This document shows positions 51,701 through 60,834 of a stretch of DNA of 64,000 bases, one piece after another. Position numbers and translations under genes: made by a program. Position 1 is the first letter of the stretch; the number at the start of each line of letters is the position of its first letter. The notes below the pieces were generated by a model that was not told the origin of the DNA, did no database searches, and saw nothing but the letters and a program-made list of their open reading frames with translations. The DNA is taken from the NCBI RefSeq assembly GCF_012273895.1, contig NW_024045134.1, positions 62,001 to 126,000 of the forward strand, in the 5' to 3' direction. This DNA is from Zerene cesonia (lineage: Eukaryota > Arthropoda > Insecta > Lepidoptera > Pieridae).

Positions 51701-54700
51701 TGTTTCATGTTATACTACCAAACCTCTTTTATTATTGTCGTTGTATAGCTATAAATAAACCAATGTTCCTTCCTAGGGATGTTGAACTCCTTCAGCAAAG
51801 CGCATCGTCCAGTGAAGAAATTGAAGCGTATAAAATGGAAATATCGAATCTCCGAACAGATTTAGAACAATCTAGACAAAAGGAAGTTGAATTAGAAACT
51901 TTACGAGCATCCATCGAATCCTTACAAATCGATCATAAAACTGCAACAACCGAGCAAGAAGAGAAGATATCAATTATGGCGAGTGAACTAAAAGAAGCTT
52001 CCGAAAGTCTTGATAGGTTAAAGAAAGAGAAAATGGAAAGCGAAGCAGAATTAACCAAAGTCAAGGAAGAGTTGCAGAGTATTAAGCAAAAGAGCGGAGA
52101 AGATTTCAAAAAGGTTGTACAAGAAAAAGAAGAGGCTCAGAAACAAATAACAGAACTCACAATAAAATATCAGCAGGAAAAAGAGGTCAGTCTTAAATTA
52201 TTAAGTCTTAGTTGTCTAAATACATTATTAATATCCTTAGGTTTCTTATTATTACTAAAATTAAATGGACTTAATTGCATGTAGCTCCAAGTATTAATAT
52301 ACATATTTAGTGCATGTAGATGTGGATTGTGGCTTAAACATACAGCGTTAGTTAGTTAGAATGTAATATAATTGCATGCATGCTCTGTAAATAATAACTT
52401 TCCATCAGGCCCAAAGTCGTCACACTAACGAATTGCAAACTGAATTAGAAAATTTAAAAATGAAGCTCTCGGACTCAGAATCGTCTCTACAAAAAGAATG
52501 TTTTGATCTTAACGAATTAATAAAAACAAAAAATATTGAATTCGAAGAGCGCCTGAAGGAAAAAGATCGTGAAATTAAAGAGGCGTTAGAGAAACTCACT
52601 TCAATAAACGTTGAACTCGAGAATTGTAAATTACTTTATGAAACAACATTGCAAAACAAAAACTCTGAAACAGAAGCCCTATCAAACGAATTGGATGAAG
52701 TTAAAAAAACAAACACAGAATTATTAAGGAATTTAGAATTTCAGTTGGAATCTTTAAAAGCCCAACTCATAGAAGAAACTTCGAGTAAAGTCATGCTTCA
52801 AAATACTCTATCAGATGAACAGACGGAGATATTTAATTTAAAAAAGAATATTGAATATTTAGAACAATCAAAAAATGAAGAAATAAATCGGTTGAAAGAA
52901 GAACTTAATGAAGTGATAATGATGAAGACACAAGAATATAGTTTATTAGCGGAAGAAAAATCTAAACTTGTTGAAGAAAATGAGAAACTTTTCAATGAAT
53001 TATCTTCTGAAAAACAGGTTTGTGTGGGACATGGTTTTGTTTTGTGACGTCGAATCCTGTATGTTTAAATTAAATTATGAACATTTTAATAGGTTCTCCA
53101 ACAAACAATAGATCAACTGCATGAGGAAAGGGATCAGCTTAATAAAAAGTTGGATATAACTCAAAATGAGAAAGTTGAAATCGAACAGAGTCTCAAACAA
53201 GAAATTAATAACTTTCAAATAGAGACCGATAAAATTAAACTCGAAAGTGACAAAGAAATTTGCATTTTGAGGGAAAACCATCAAATGTCGCAACAAGATT
53301 TCAATAAACAACTTGCAGCAAAAGATGTCAACATTGAGCAATTAAACAAAGAAGTAGATAATCTTAAATCAAATTTAACCGAGCTTGAAAGTATTAAAAA
53401 TGATGAAAAGGCATCTTTTAAAAGAATTATTGATGATAAAGATAATGAAATACAGGTTAGGTTATGGTGTGGGCATTTTCGTTAGTTAAATCGAATCATT
53501 TTCAATTTTCATTTCATAGTTATCGTTCTTTGTCTGCTCGTTACTCCTTTTTGTCAATTCGATGTGAAACTTTGACTGTGATAATCTTAATTTTTTCGTA
53601 TCAATTTCTACAGTTGCATGAAATGGTTATCTAATGGCATGTTTTTCTTTTTATTTCTCTCCATCCTACGCCTTGGCTGTTCTACAATTTCTGCATGGAT
53701 ACCTTCTGGCTTTGGACTTGTCGGCGGCCTGTCGTTAAGTATATTTAAATGTATAGCTTGTGGAAGCTAGGTTGATGCATATAGAGCAGGGGAGACTGAA
53801 CGCAGAATGTGAATTACAGGATCTATTGCAACAAAACACTGTGCTAGAAGCAGACATGGCGTCTTTAAAAATACAATTAGAAGAGGCCCATAGGGAAATA
53901 AAGAAACGTAAGTTGGCATTTGTTTTCATCATTATTGTACATATGCATAGTGTGATTTTGTATTAATTTTTAATTTTTAGCGCTTTTGCTGTGTAGCATA
54001 TATGATTAAATCTATTATGTATTTATTATCTGTTTTTCTGTAAACATTAAATTCTTAATTGGATAAAGCATTTTTCGAATTAGTAAAAGGATTAATTAAT
54101 CCATTCGCAGAAAACTCAAAGATTGTAACTTGTGCCGGAGAAGCGGCATTAGAAGTAACGAATACTGCCATTTCGACGTTAGAACATTCCAATGCGCAAG
54201 ATGCGAATAAATTAGCCGCCGAACTTGCTTCTAAGGCTTTCGAAGAACTTGCCAGAAAGTCACAGGTAATATGATGTTATTTCTTAGAAAGATGAATTGC
54301 CTAGGTTATAGAGCAGAGTATATATATTTTTATTTCTTTTGTTCATAGTTGGAAGGAAATGAAGAAGCTATTGCAAAATCAGCCATCTATGCTGCTCACA
54401 ATACCGCTCAACTGTCTTCGTATGCGTCAGAAGTATCCAACCTGTCCACTGATTTGGAACTTATAGAAAGTGAGTATTTGCAATTACAAATCATGTAATG
54501 TTTTTGTTGTTAATGTATTTTTTATCCTACATTTTCATTAACATTGTAATCGAAAGTTTAGAAACCCATGAATCAATAATTATTTCTACAACGTTTCTCA
54601 TTTTTTATTTTATTTTATGTTCCACATATATGCGTCCTTCATACAGATTCGACCAAACAATCCAAACATAGTTTTTTTCTTGTGTTTGATTTTGCGCGAG

Positions 54701-57222
54701 TATTATACATTTAGAAATTAAAAACTTTTAAGCGGATTTTAAACGTGTTGAGTCTCGCCGTGACTACGCTCGCTGTAAGTGTTCGAAACGTCGGGTTACT
54801 AATATAATGAATAAATCGCGTTTTAAATCCGTTAAAAAGTTTTCTAAATCCAAACTTATTAAAACGAAACGTGTATCTCGTCCAGAATTGAACAGCGACT
54901 GTCGAAGCATGCTGACGGCGGCGCAGCAGTGCCTCGACTCGGTGAAGAGCGGCGCGATAGACCGCGGCGCGTGTCTGCAGGCGCGCGGCGGCGTGCTGGG
55001 CGTGGCGCGCGCCGCCGCCGCCGCCGACCGGCTCGCCGCCGGCGCGCGCAGCGTGGACGACGAGCTGGCGGACATGGACCTGGCCATCGAGCAGGCGGCT
55101 TCCCAGATCGAGGTGAGTGTTGCGTCTGTGACGTCCAATGCTGGATAGGCGTTACTTATAGCGCATCCATATATGGCCAAAATTGTCTCTTTCAATTATT
55201 AGGCAAAAAACGTTAACTCTCATAGGCCTATTTTGACGTGGCATTCATTGTTAAACTAGCCTTTGCCCACGACTATGCACGTGTTAAATTCGGAGTAGTT
55301 TAATAAAATGGATATTGTTATATAATAGACTCTCTTGAATCACTCTATCTATTAAACCGCAATCCGCATCAAAATCCGTTGCGTAGTCTTAAAAATTTAA
55401 ACATACATAGGGACAGACAGAAAAAACGGCTTTTTTTTACATTGGTAGAAATTTTGATATGTAATAAGTTCTGAACCTTTAAGTACCACCTATTTATTCT
55501 GTCCATGCAAAAATTGTGCTAAAAGTTTTATATTAATTTTTTTTCCAGAATCTACTGGCAGCCAGTAAGGCAGGTGACTCCGGAGTGCAGCTAGAGGTGA
55601 ACAGTAAGATTCTGGACGCGTGCACGACGCTCATGGGCGCTGTGAAGGTGTTAGTCCAGGATGCGAGGAAACTGCAGAACGAGCTGGGAGACCCCAAAAC
55701 GAGGCAGAAGATGTATCGCCGCAACCCGCAGTGGTCTGAGGGGCTCATATCCGCGGCGAAGGCGGTTGTCTTCGCGGCTAAGTTATTAGTGTGAGTTTTA
55801 TTGAATTTATATCATAATATATAAAATGTACGGTGACTGACTGACCGACGCAAAACCCAAAATTCCCTATGTGCGTTTGCTAAGAAAGGATTTTGTTGAA
55901 TTCTACACCCAAGGAGATACATATAACGTACATAACATTTTTAGAGTTTGTTATTTATCACCATATCGAGATAATATCGCTGAGGGTGACGCAGGACGAG
56001 CGCAGACGAGGCGGTGTCGTCGTCGGGCGGCAAGGTGGAGGGCGTGAGCGCGGCGGCGCACGAGGTGGCGGGCAGCACGGCGCAGCTGGTGGCGGCGTCG
56101 CGCGCGCGCGCCCCGCCCAGCGCGCCCGCGCTCGCGCGCCTCACCGCCGCCTCGCGCCACGTCGCCGCCGCCACGGGCGCGCTCGTCGCCGCCGTGCGCT
56201 CCGCCTCCGCGCTCGTGCGCGACAAGGGTGAGTGTGCACCAGTTACATGGTATACGTTTACAGTGCGATTCAAACTTAAGGGGGCGGAGCTTAAGTTACA
56301 CGCGAGTGCAGTTACGCGTATATCGCTTCTCGCGCATACTTGCAAACGAAACATACAATTCTCCCGCCAGCCACCCGATCAGTTCTTAATTTCTCCAATA
56401 TAGTCTTGAAATACTCAAATATAGGAATATTTGGTTCATTGAATTATTATATCATATTGCGTATTTTATACGCGACAGTAGTGACTTATCACACTTTGTG
56501 GGCACAGAGGCGCTCGACACGTCAGCGCTGACGCTGACGGCGACGCGGCGGCTCGAGATGGAGAGCAAAGTGCGCGCGCTCGAGCTGGAGAGCGCGCTGG
56601 ACGCGGAGCGCGCGCGCCTCGCCGCGCTGCGCAAGCGCCACTACCATCTCGCGCACCTTGAGGAGGTAATATATTATAATATAGCATGTCTAATTGAACC
56701 GATAATTTCTCATGTCAGGATTAGCCATAGATATCTAAATTAGAGAAGATGGGCGAAATTGCCGCGTAACTTGTGAGGCGTATGAGCCCACCGGGCATAC
56801 AATACCGCCGAGTCAAATCAGTGTTTATATCTTATTTTTATATTGCGACTTTGCTTACCTTACTCTACTTGACGACCTCAAACTTCACTTAGACTTCCTA
56901 GAAACTCAGCAACTTTATAGATCTATTTATATTTAGATATCTATGAGTTAACCGTTACGTAACGCGTTACGGTGCGAGTCTGTCTGGCTTCCTTTTCGCA
57001 TACGTTTAGATTGGTTTAAACTATCACTTTTGTCGACGTCCCAAAGCGTGCTCTTTTTTCATTTTTCAGATTCAACATTTGATGATATTTTGAATGAATA
57101 ATCGTTGTGTATATTTTATTCTATCAGAATCTTTCAATTCGATCCAGGCATCCAACATATTAATGTACTAAAAATATATTTCTTTTTTTCAGAATGGAAA
57201 CATTGAAAATGGAAAGGAGTGA
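33704..57222 (+). CDS. Hip1: HIP1/HIP1R-type clathrin-actin adaptor (Sla2 family)
   Basis: Links PtdIns(4,5)P2 membranes and clathrin to F-actin in endocytosis. 24 coding exons: 33704-33787, 45730-45840, 46759-46911, 47897-48054, 48557-48618, 49187-49364, 49847-49967, 50164-50271, 50517-50638, 50901-50997, 51080-51143, 51252-51361, 51558-51658, 51777-52185, 52409-53017, 53093-53455, 53757-53907, 54069-54265, 54349-54469, 54886-55112, 55549-55790, 55995-56227, 56508-56665, 57193-57222; 1402 aa. ANTH domain ~20-290 with the lipid motif K-x9-KEKH (exon 2) and WKFCHVTHKLLREGHP. Coiled coil ~350-1000 (exons 9-17). THATCH actin-binding module ~1110-1390 (LEVNSKILDACTTLM, WSEGLISAAKAV, EVAGSTAQLVAAS). 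Human HIP1 has 1037 aa; the excess is coiled coil in exons 14-16. The exon 18 acceptor (AAAG|CA, 54068/54069) fits in phase but has a poor pyrimidine tract and is the least certain junction. Confidence 0.93.
36283..36440 (+). repeat. Family A dispersed repeat
   Basis: 'ctccggcttcgctcg', 'tatagcctatag', 'aaatcggaccaggagttcc', CAAA repeats and 'ctttataatgttagtat' in order; same family as 2050-2211. Confidence 0.75.
36480..36590 (+). repeat. Family A dispersed repeat, 5'-truncated
   Basis: Repeats the second half of the preceding element ('aaaacggatcagtagttcctgagatta...caaacaaacgaacaaactc'), so it is a second truncated insertion or a local tandem copy. Confidence 0.65.
36628..36795 (-). repeat. 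Retroelement 3'-end fragment with (GAAT)n
   Basis: (gaat)n followed by 'aaaactttattgtacac' and 'ggcgaccttatggctacaga..catctcttccaggcaacc'. This order is familiar from LINE tails in Lepidoptera genomes; only the non-coding end is present. Confidence 0.5.
36890..37068 (+). repeat. Family A dispersed repeat
   Basis: 'aaaatcggtcccgtagttttt', 'caaacaaacaaacaaacaa' and 'tcctctttataatattagt' mark the family seen at 2050-2211. Confidence 0.75.
37130..37215 (+). repeat. Family A repeat, 5' fragment
   Basis: 'tagcggtcttggccccggcttcgtcc' and 'tatagcctatatcat' then 'agtgaaagaattt'; the 3' half is missing. Confidence 0.5.
38700..38805. repeat. Short dispersed repeat fragment
   Basis: The block 'aaatgcttatcatcaggcga' followed by 'cccacaagctc' and an A-rich tail is one I recognise as repeated in moth genomes; its family is undetermined. 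Confidence 0.4.
38897..38915. repeat. (AT)n microsatellite
   Basis: Uninterrupted AT dinucleotides in HIP1 intron 1. A similar tract lies at 41621-41641. Confidence 0.8.
39062..39240 (-). repeat. Family C dispersed repeat
   Basis: Starts at CTAG ('actagctgatccggcaaacg') and ends 'aagaattttatatataag'; near-identical in order to 61088-61276. Confidence 0.75.
39285..39420 (-). repeat. Family A-like repeat, reverse, diverged
   Basis: 'gtttgtttgaacgcgctaat' and 'gaccgattttaaaatttgtt' are reversed and altered versions of the family A core; it ends near 'cttcgggcgaagt'. Confidence 0.45.
40030..40206 (-). repeat. Family B repeat, diverged
   Basis: Begins 'ctagttgtggcacgcggttt' and ends 'cgtatttataatattagtag'; the middle has decayed. 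The open frame at 40037-40348 runs through it and is not a gene. Confidence 0.5.
40935..41140 (+). repeat. Family B dispersed repeat, well preserved
   Basis: From 'tactaatattataaatgcaa' to 'gcggggcgatgctagt', with the 'cgatattcctacgggatacg' block and the terminal small palindrome GCGGGTGAAACCGC. Confidence 0.8.
41795..42002 (+). repeat. Family B dispersed repeat
   Basis: Same order as 40935-41140; ends 'gcgggtcacagctagt'. Preceded by an (AT)n tract at 41621-41641. Confidence 0.8.
43934..43969 (+). other. Candidate alternative first coding exon of HIP1
   Basis: An ATG opens 12 codons (MATPADKRFHQL) that end exactly at a consensus donor CTG|GTAAGT. The phase is 0, as needed to join HIP1 exon 2 at 45730. 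It would replace the 28 residues of exon 1 and use a promoter 10 kb downstream. No transcript evidence; chance cannot be excluded. Confidence 0.3.
45993..46165 (+). repeat. Dispersed repeat, family D
   Basis: From 'ctaatattataaatgtaagt' through 'actactcaaccgattgagat' to 'ctacgggaaagctagtg'. It shares the TATAAATG start and CTAGT end with family B but has a different middle. Lies in HIP1 intron 2. Confidence 0.6.
48096..48405 (-). repeat. SINE or LINE-tail repeat with (CAT)n
   Basis: Begins with (cat)n, then 'agcccatatatgttcccact', 'accacgctggccaagtgcgg', 'tttcctcacgatgttttc' and a tRNA-like promoter-type stretch 'ccggtctcgaacccc'. The ATG-repeat tail indicates insertion on the - strand, in HIP1 intron 4 only 150 bases from exon 5. 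Confidence 0.65.
50765..50850. repeat. Fragment of the MITE-like element found at 54710
   Basis: 'acgaataaatcgcgtttaaa' and 'atccgtttt' match one arm of the element at 54710-54850; only this arm is present. Lies in HIP1 intron 9. Confidence 0.45.
54710..54850. mobile_element. MITE-like foldback element next to HIP1 exon 20
   Basis: The left arm near 54721-54747 (acttttaagcggattttaaa) and the right arm near 54817-54846 (ttttaaatccgttaaaaagt) are imperfect reverse complements of ~27 bases, around 'gtctcgccgtgactacgctc'. No coding capacity. It ends ~36 bases before the exon 20 acceptor at 54885. Confidence 0.65.
55245..55445 (-). repeat. Dispersed repeat, family E
   Basis: Begins 'actagcctttgcccacgact', then 'aatccgttgcgtagtcttaa' and 'acatacatagggacagacag'. 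This order is common in moth and butterfly introns. Lies in HIP1 intron 20. Confidence 0.6.
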
Positions 57223-58703
57223 AGAACAAAAGACAATAAAAATAATTAAAGAATATATAAAAGCACTCCACATTATTTTCACAAGAACTATTTAGCATTT
57301 CTAATGAAAAAAAACATTCTGTATTTGCATTTACGTTATTCGTTTTTTACCAACCCAATATTTGGTACCTTATCCCCGTATTCAGCTAAATGTAAGTGCT
57401 TGTAAGTTTAGATTGTGTAATTGTTTAGCAAAATAAAATCCATGACGTATCCACAAATCCTTAAAAAATAAAGGAAAAAATTTAATGACAATTAAGTTCA
57501 GATAAGAAAGTAAATGACAATGAAATACTTCCAACTACTAATGAACGTTTCGGATCACACGTATGTGGAAACTTAGCTTTAAGATAACATGATAATTTAT
57601 AATATATTACAGCCTGTATTGTATTTTTAAAGCATTTTTTTATTCTTTTATTCAATTCAAATTATGTACTATAAATTTCGTATATTCTTCTATTTTTAGA
57701 CTAGGACCATATCTATCTTTGTGAGCATCATAAGAGTGATTTTAGACAGGCTATTATTTAGCTTTAGTGTATCATTTGTAACTGAATTGTACTAATAAAA
57801 ATATCTATGACAAAGTGTAGTTTGATTCCTTACAATACCTGTTTTATTTATAATCACAATAGAATGTGTGAATATAAACATACATTATCATTCGAGTGCT
57901 AATCGAACATGTTTATCTAATGTTATTTCAATAAGATAACAGTTTTGTGATGGCTTAGATAATAAGGACCTTGACTACACTTCGGAAATCACACCTACGC
58001 GTATCTTCCGCATTTCCAAATTATGTTAAATAAAACACCTAAATATGCTTACTTAAGTATATATATTTCAAACACATCAGTATTAACTAAAAAATAACAT
58101 TGTAAATACAAAGCATGGCAACATAAATTCCTTTCATACGGAATGATTACAATTATTCATGAATATAGAAAAATATTACATTTACACATGAGAGGCAGCT
58201 TAAATGCAGATATTTATCAGTGTAATCAATAAATGTTTATCATCAAAAATATTTTGGGGCATATTTTAAATAGAATTAAGTACTTTAAAACATTTGTGCG
58301 ACAATATTGAATAAAATTAATTTCCTACACAATCAAAATCATTAGGCCATAGAAACCATAAACATGTTTACAACATACAATAATGTGATCATATTTACTG
58401 TATAAATCAAACAAATATGTGAAAAGCAGAATACTTTTGTCCAATACACATTCATTATCAAAATCTTAGTGATGGTAAAACCTTCAAAAATTTAGCACCA
58501 CATATCCATCCTATATAAATACTGATGTAAAATGCAAATAACACATTGACAATACTTCAAATATGACCTTAATCACCTATTGTTGAGATAAGAACTTAGT
58601 TCTTGGGTGTGAGACAAACTTAGATCTAATAAAAGAGCTTATGTAAGAATACATGGATTGTTGTAAATGATTATGGTAACTGTATTTCAATGAGATTGTT
58701 CAA
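57223..58703. other. Convergent 3' regions of HIP1 and the CARHSP1-like gene
   Basis: HIP1 3' UTR with AATAAA candidates at 57432, 57467 and 57794, then the CARHSP1-like 3' UTR on the other strand. Very AT-rich; no exon or recognised repeat. Confidence 0.5.
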
Positions 58704-59563
58704 TTACAGCGGGGGCTCATCCCACTTGAGATGTTTCTCAGGGGTCAAATGCACAATCCTCACATGGACGGCTTGATTCTTTTCAAATTTGGGTGGTATT
58801 GGACAGAGTCGGTACATAACCTCATCTCCTGGCAGAGGGACATACTCACCTTCAATGCTGTGAATAAATTGGTAGTGTAATATAAACAGATAGTAATTTA
58901 TTATTTGATAAAATTAACTTATTCTAATAATTTAAAGATACTTATTTATTTATTTTTTTCATAAAAAAAAATGGGAAAATTATAAAAAGTACTATAACTC
59001 AAAAAAATAATATATAGCATTTTTTGTATCTGCTTGATTGAGGTTAGTGATAAAAGATATCTAAGTCCACTTTTTATTCTGAAATTCCCAGGGAAATAGC
59101 ATTAAACATAAAACAACAACACAATAATGTAAGAAAGCGACGAATAAATTTGAAAAAGAGAATTTATACAAAATACATAATTATGGGGAAATGCTGGTAC
59201 TTAAAAGTATATTTTTGAGGAAAATTTGTTCACTGAAGTTCAGAGCATAACCATTACTTACTCAGAGATATGCACAAAAAGATCTTCGCCGCCTCTTAAC
59301 GGAGTTACAAATCCATGACCTTTCGCTCTACAAAATGATTTAATTTTACCAGTCTCTACGGGATTCCCTAAAGCTCTTTCAGATCTGGAATAAATCAAAT
59401 TCATAAAAAAACATAAGGAAACGATAATTTATTACAAAAAAAAATGTAAAACTCACGTAGATGCTGTGCGATTTCTACGGGTGATTATCGGACTAGGAAG
59501 TTGTAGGTGCGAATTAGTTTTATTTGGAGAATCATCATTATTAAAACCAACTTCCTTGGACAT
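58704..59563 (-). CDS. CARHSP1/CSDC2-type cold-shock domain protein
   Basis: CARHSP1 and CSDC2 are small cytoplasmic proteins that bind mRNA, often in 3' UTRs, through one cold-shock domain. Coding exons 59457-59563 (ATG at 59563), 59262-59384 and 58704-58857 (TAA); GT-AG, phases 2 and 2; 127 aa. The N-terminal ~40 residues are Ser/Asn-rich with RRNRTAST, matching the basic phospho-region of human CARHSP1 (TRRTRTFS). The domain covers about residues 47-115: RNP1-like KGHGFVTP, RNP2-like DLFVHIS, then DIEGEYVPLPGDEVMYRLCP and AVHVRIVHL. The C-terminus KHLKWDEPPL is short. Human CARHSP1 has 147 aa. Which of the vertebrate pair it is closer to cannot be told here. Confidence 0.9.
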
Positions 59564-60331
59564 ACTGATAGTATATAATACACAGCTTACAGTGGAAAGA
59601 AAAATCAAATTTAAGAGAACAAAATTTCAGATTAAAACTTAACAAAGATAATGTAATCAAGCTATAGCCATCTACGATCTCGGAATTCGTAAATTGTGAA
59701 TGTCAATTCATGAGTGTCAAGTGTCAACTGGTCAACGTCACTCAATTTGACATAAGTACTCCCAAATAGTGTTGTATTCACCTACTACTTTGATACCACT
59801 CAATGGGTGTAGTGGTTAAATATAATTGTATTTCAGTAATATTGCAAACACGAGTCTCTATTTTAATAAAAGTATGTAATTAAAAATTAAATAAAATAAT
59901 TTTGCTAACGAGTAGTGGGAATATCATCATATTTTCACATATATTTTTGTAAGGGGATCAAAATGGGTTACACGTTATTATTATCGAATTTATGAATACT
60001 AGTTACATTTTTTTAAATTTGATAGTATATAGGTATCTATCTATCGGAATGTTATCTAGCTATGCATAAATACAAGATTCTTAGGCTGAATAAAATAATT
60101 ATTCACGGGGTGTGTTAAAATTTAACGATATATACTCTGTCAATATGTACCTCAGCCGCGAGCTTTATGACAAATGACCTTGTTTTTAAATTAGTCAAGG
60201 TACTAAGGTACTATGCTAGTGATATGTTGAGTTGTATGATGAAATAATTAAAATAAGAAAAAAAATTTATCTGATTTACGAGAATATTTATTCGTTTTAA
60301 TACGTGTCAAAAACATGTATAATTATGAATC

Positions 60332-60535
60332 ACTAGCTGCGCCCAGCGGTTTCACCCGCTTAAGTCCGTATCTTGTAGGAATATCGAGATAAAAAGTTGC
60401 CTGTATGTTATTCCAATTGTCCAGCTATCTATGTACCAAATTTCGTTTCAATTGGTTCAGTAGTTTTTGCGTGAAAGAGTAACAAACACACACACATCCT
60501 TACAAACTGTCGCATTTATAATATTTATAGGATTT
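60332..60535 (-). repeat. Family B dispersed repeat, reverse
   Basis: From 'actagctgcgcccagcggtt' to 'cgcatttataatatttatag', with 'gtaggaatatcgagataaaa' and an A/C-rich (cacaca) piece. Confidence 0.8.
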
Positions 60536-60644
60536 CTCATTAATCAATCAATCATCATTCATCATGGGTTTCAGTTATTTGATGAGCCATTTATTAATCA
60601 TAAAATTGACAAAAAAAAAACAGCACATTGTGTTTTTAAATCTT

Positions 60645-60650
60645 TTTATT
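60645..60650 (-). terminator. Poly(A) signal candidate of the copper monooxygenase gene
   Basis: TTTATT on the + strand, 185 bases past the stop codon at 60835-60837, reads AATAAA on the gene strand. Confidence 0.4.
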
Positions 60651-60834
60651 GTTGATACAATACCCACATACTTATAATTATATAACTTTAACAGTTTGGA
60701 TTATTAGTATTGAATAAAATAAAAGCTTAATCATTACAATGTTTTAAATTTTTATAATCATAATGTATAACAATGAATCATTCACATTTTAAGGCATAAC
60801 AAAATTAAAATGGTTTTTTTATTAGCGAATGTAA

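Larger units (their letters stand above)
59564..60834. other. Intergenic region upstream of the CARHSP1-like gene
   Basis: Contains the CARHSP1-like promoter (no clear TATA box), a reverse family B repeat (60332-60535) and the 3' UTR of the copper monooxygenase gene, with a reverse AATAAA at 60645-60650. No exon supported. Confidence 0.5.

Noticed and set aside
55893..56403. Several overlapping Arg/Ala-rich open frames on both strands
   Set aside because: They are other-frame readings of the GC-rich HIP1 exon 22; only the frame with EVAGSTAQLVAAS matches the family and splices in phase.
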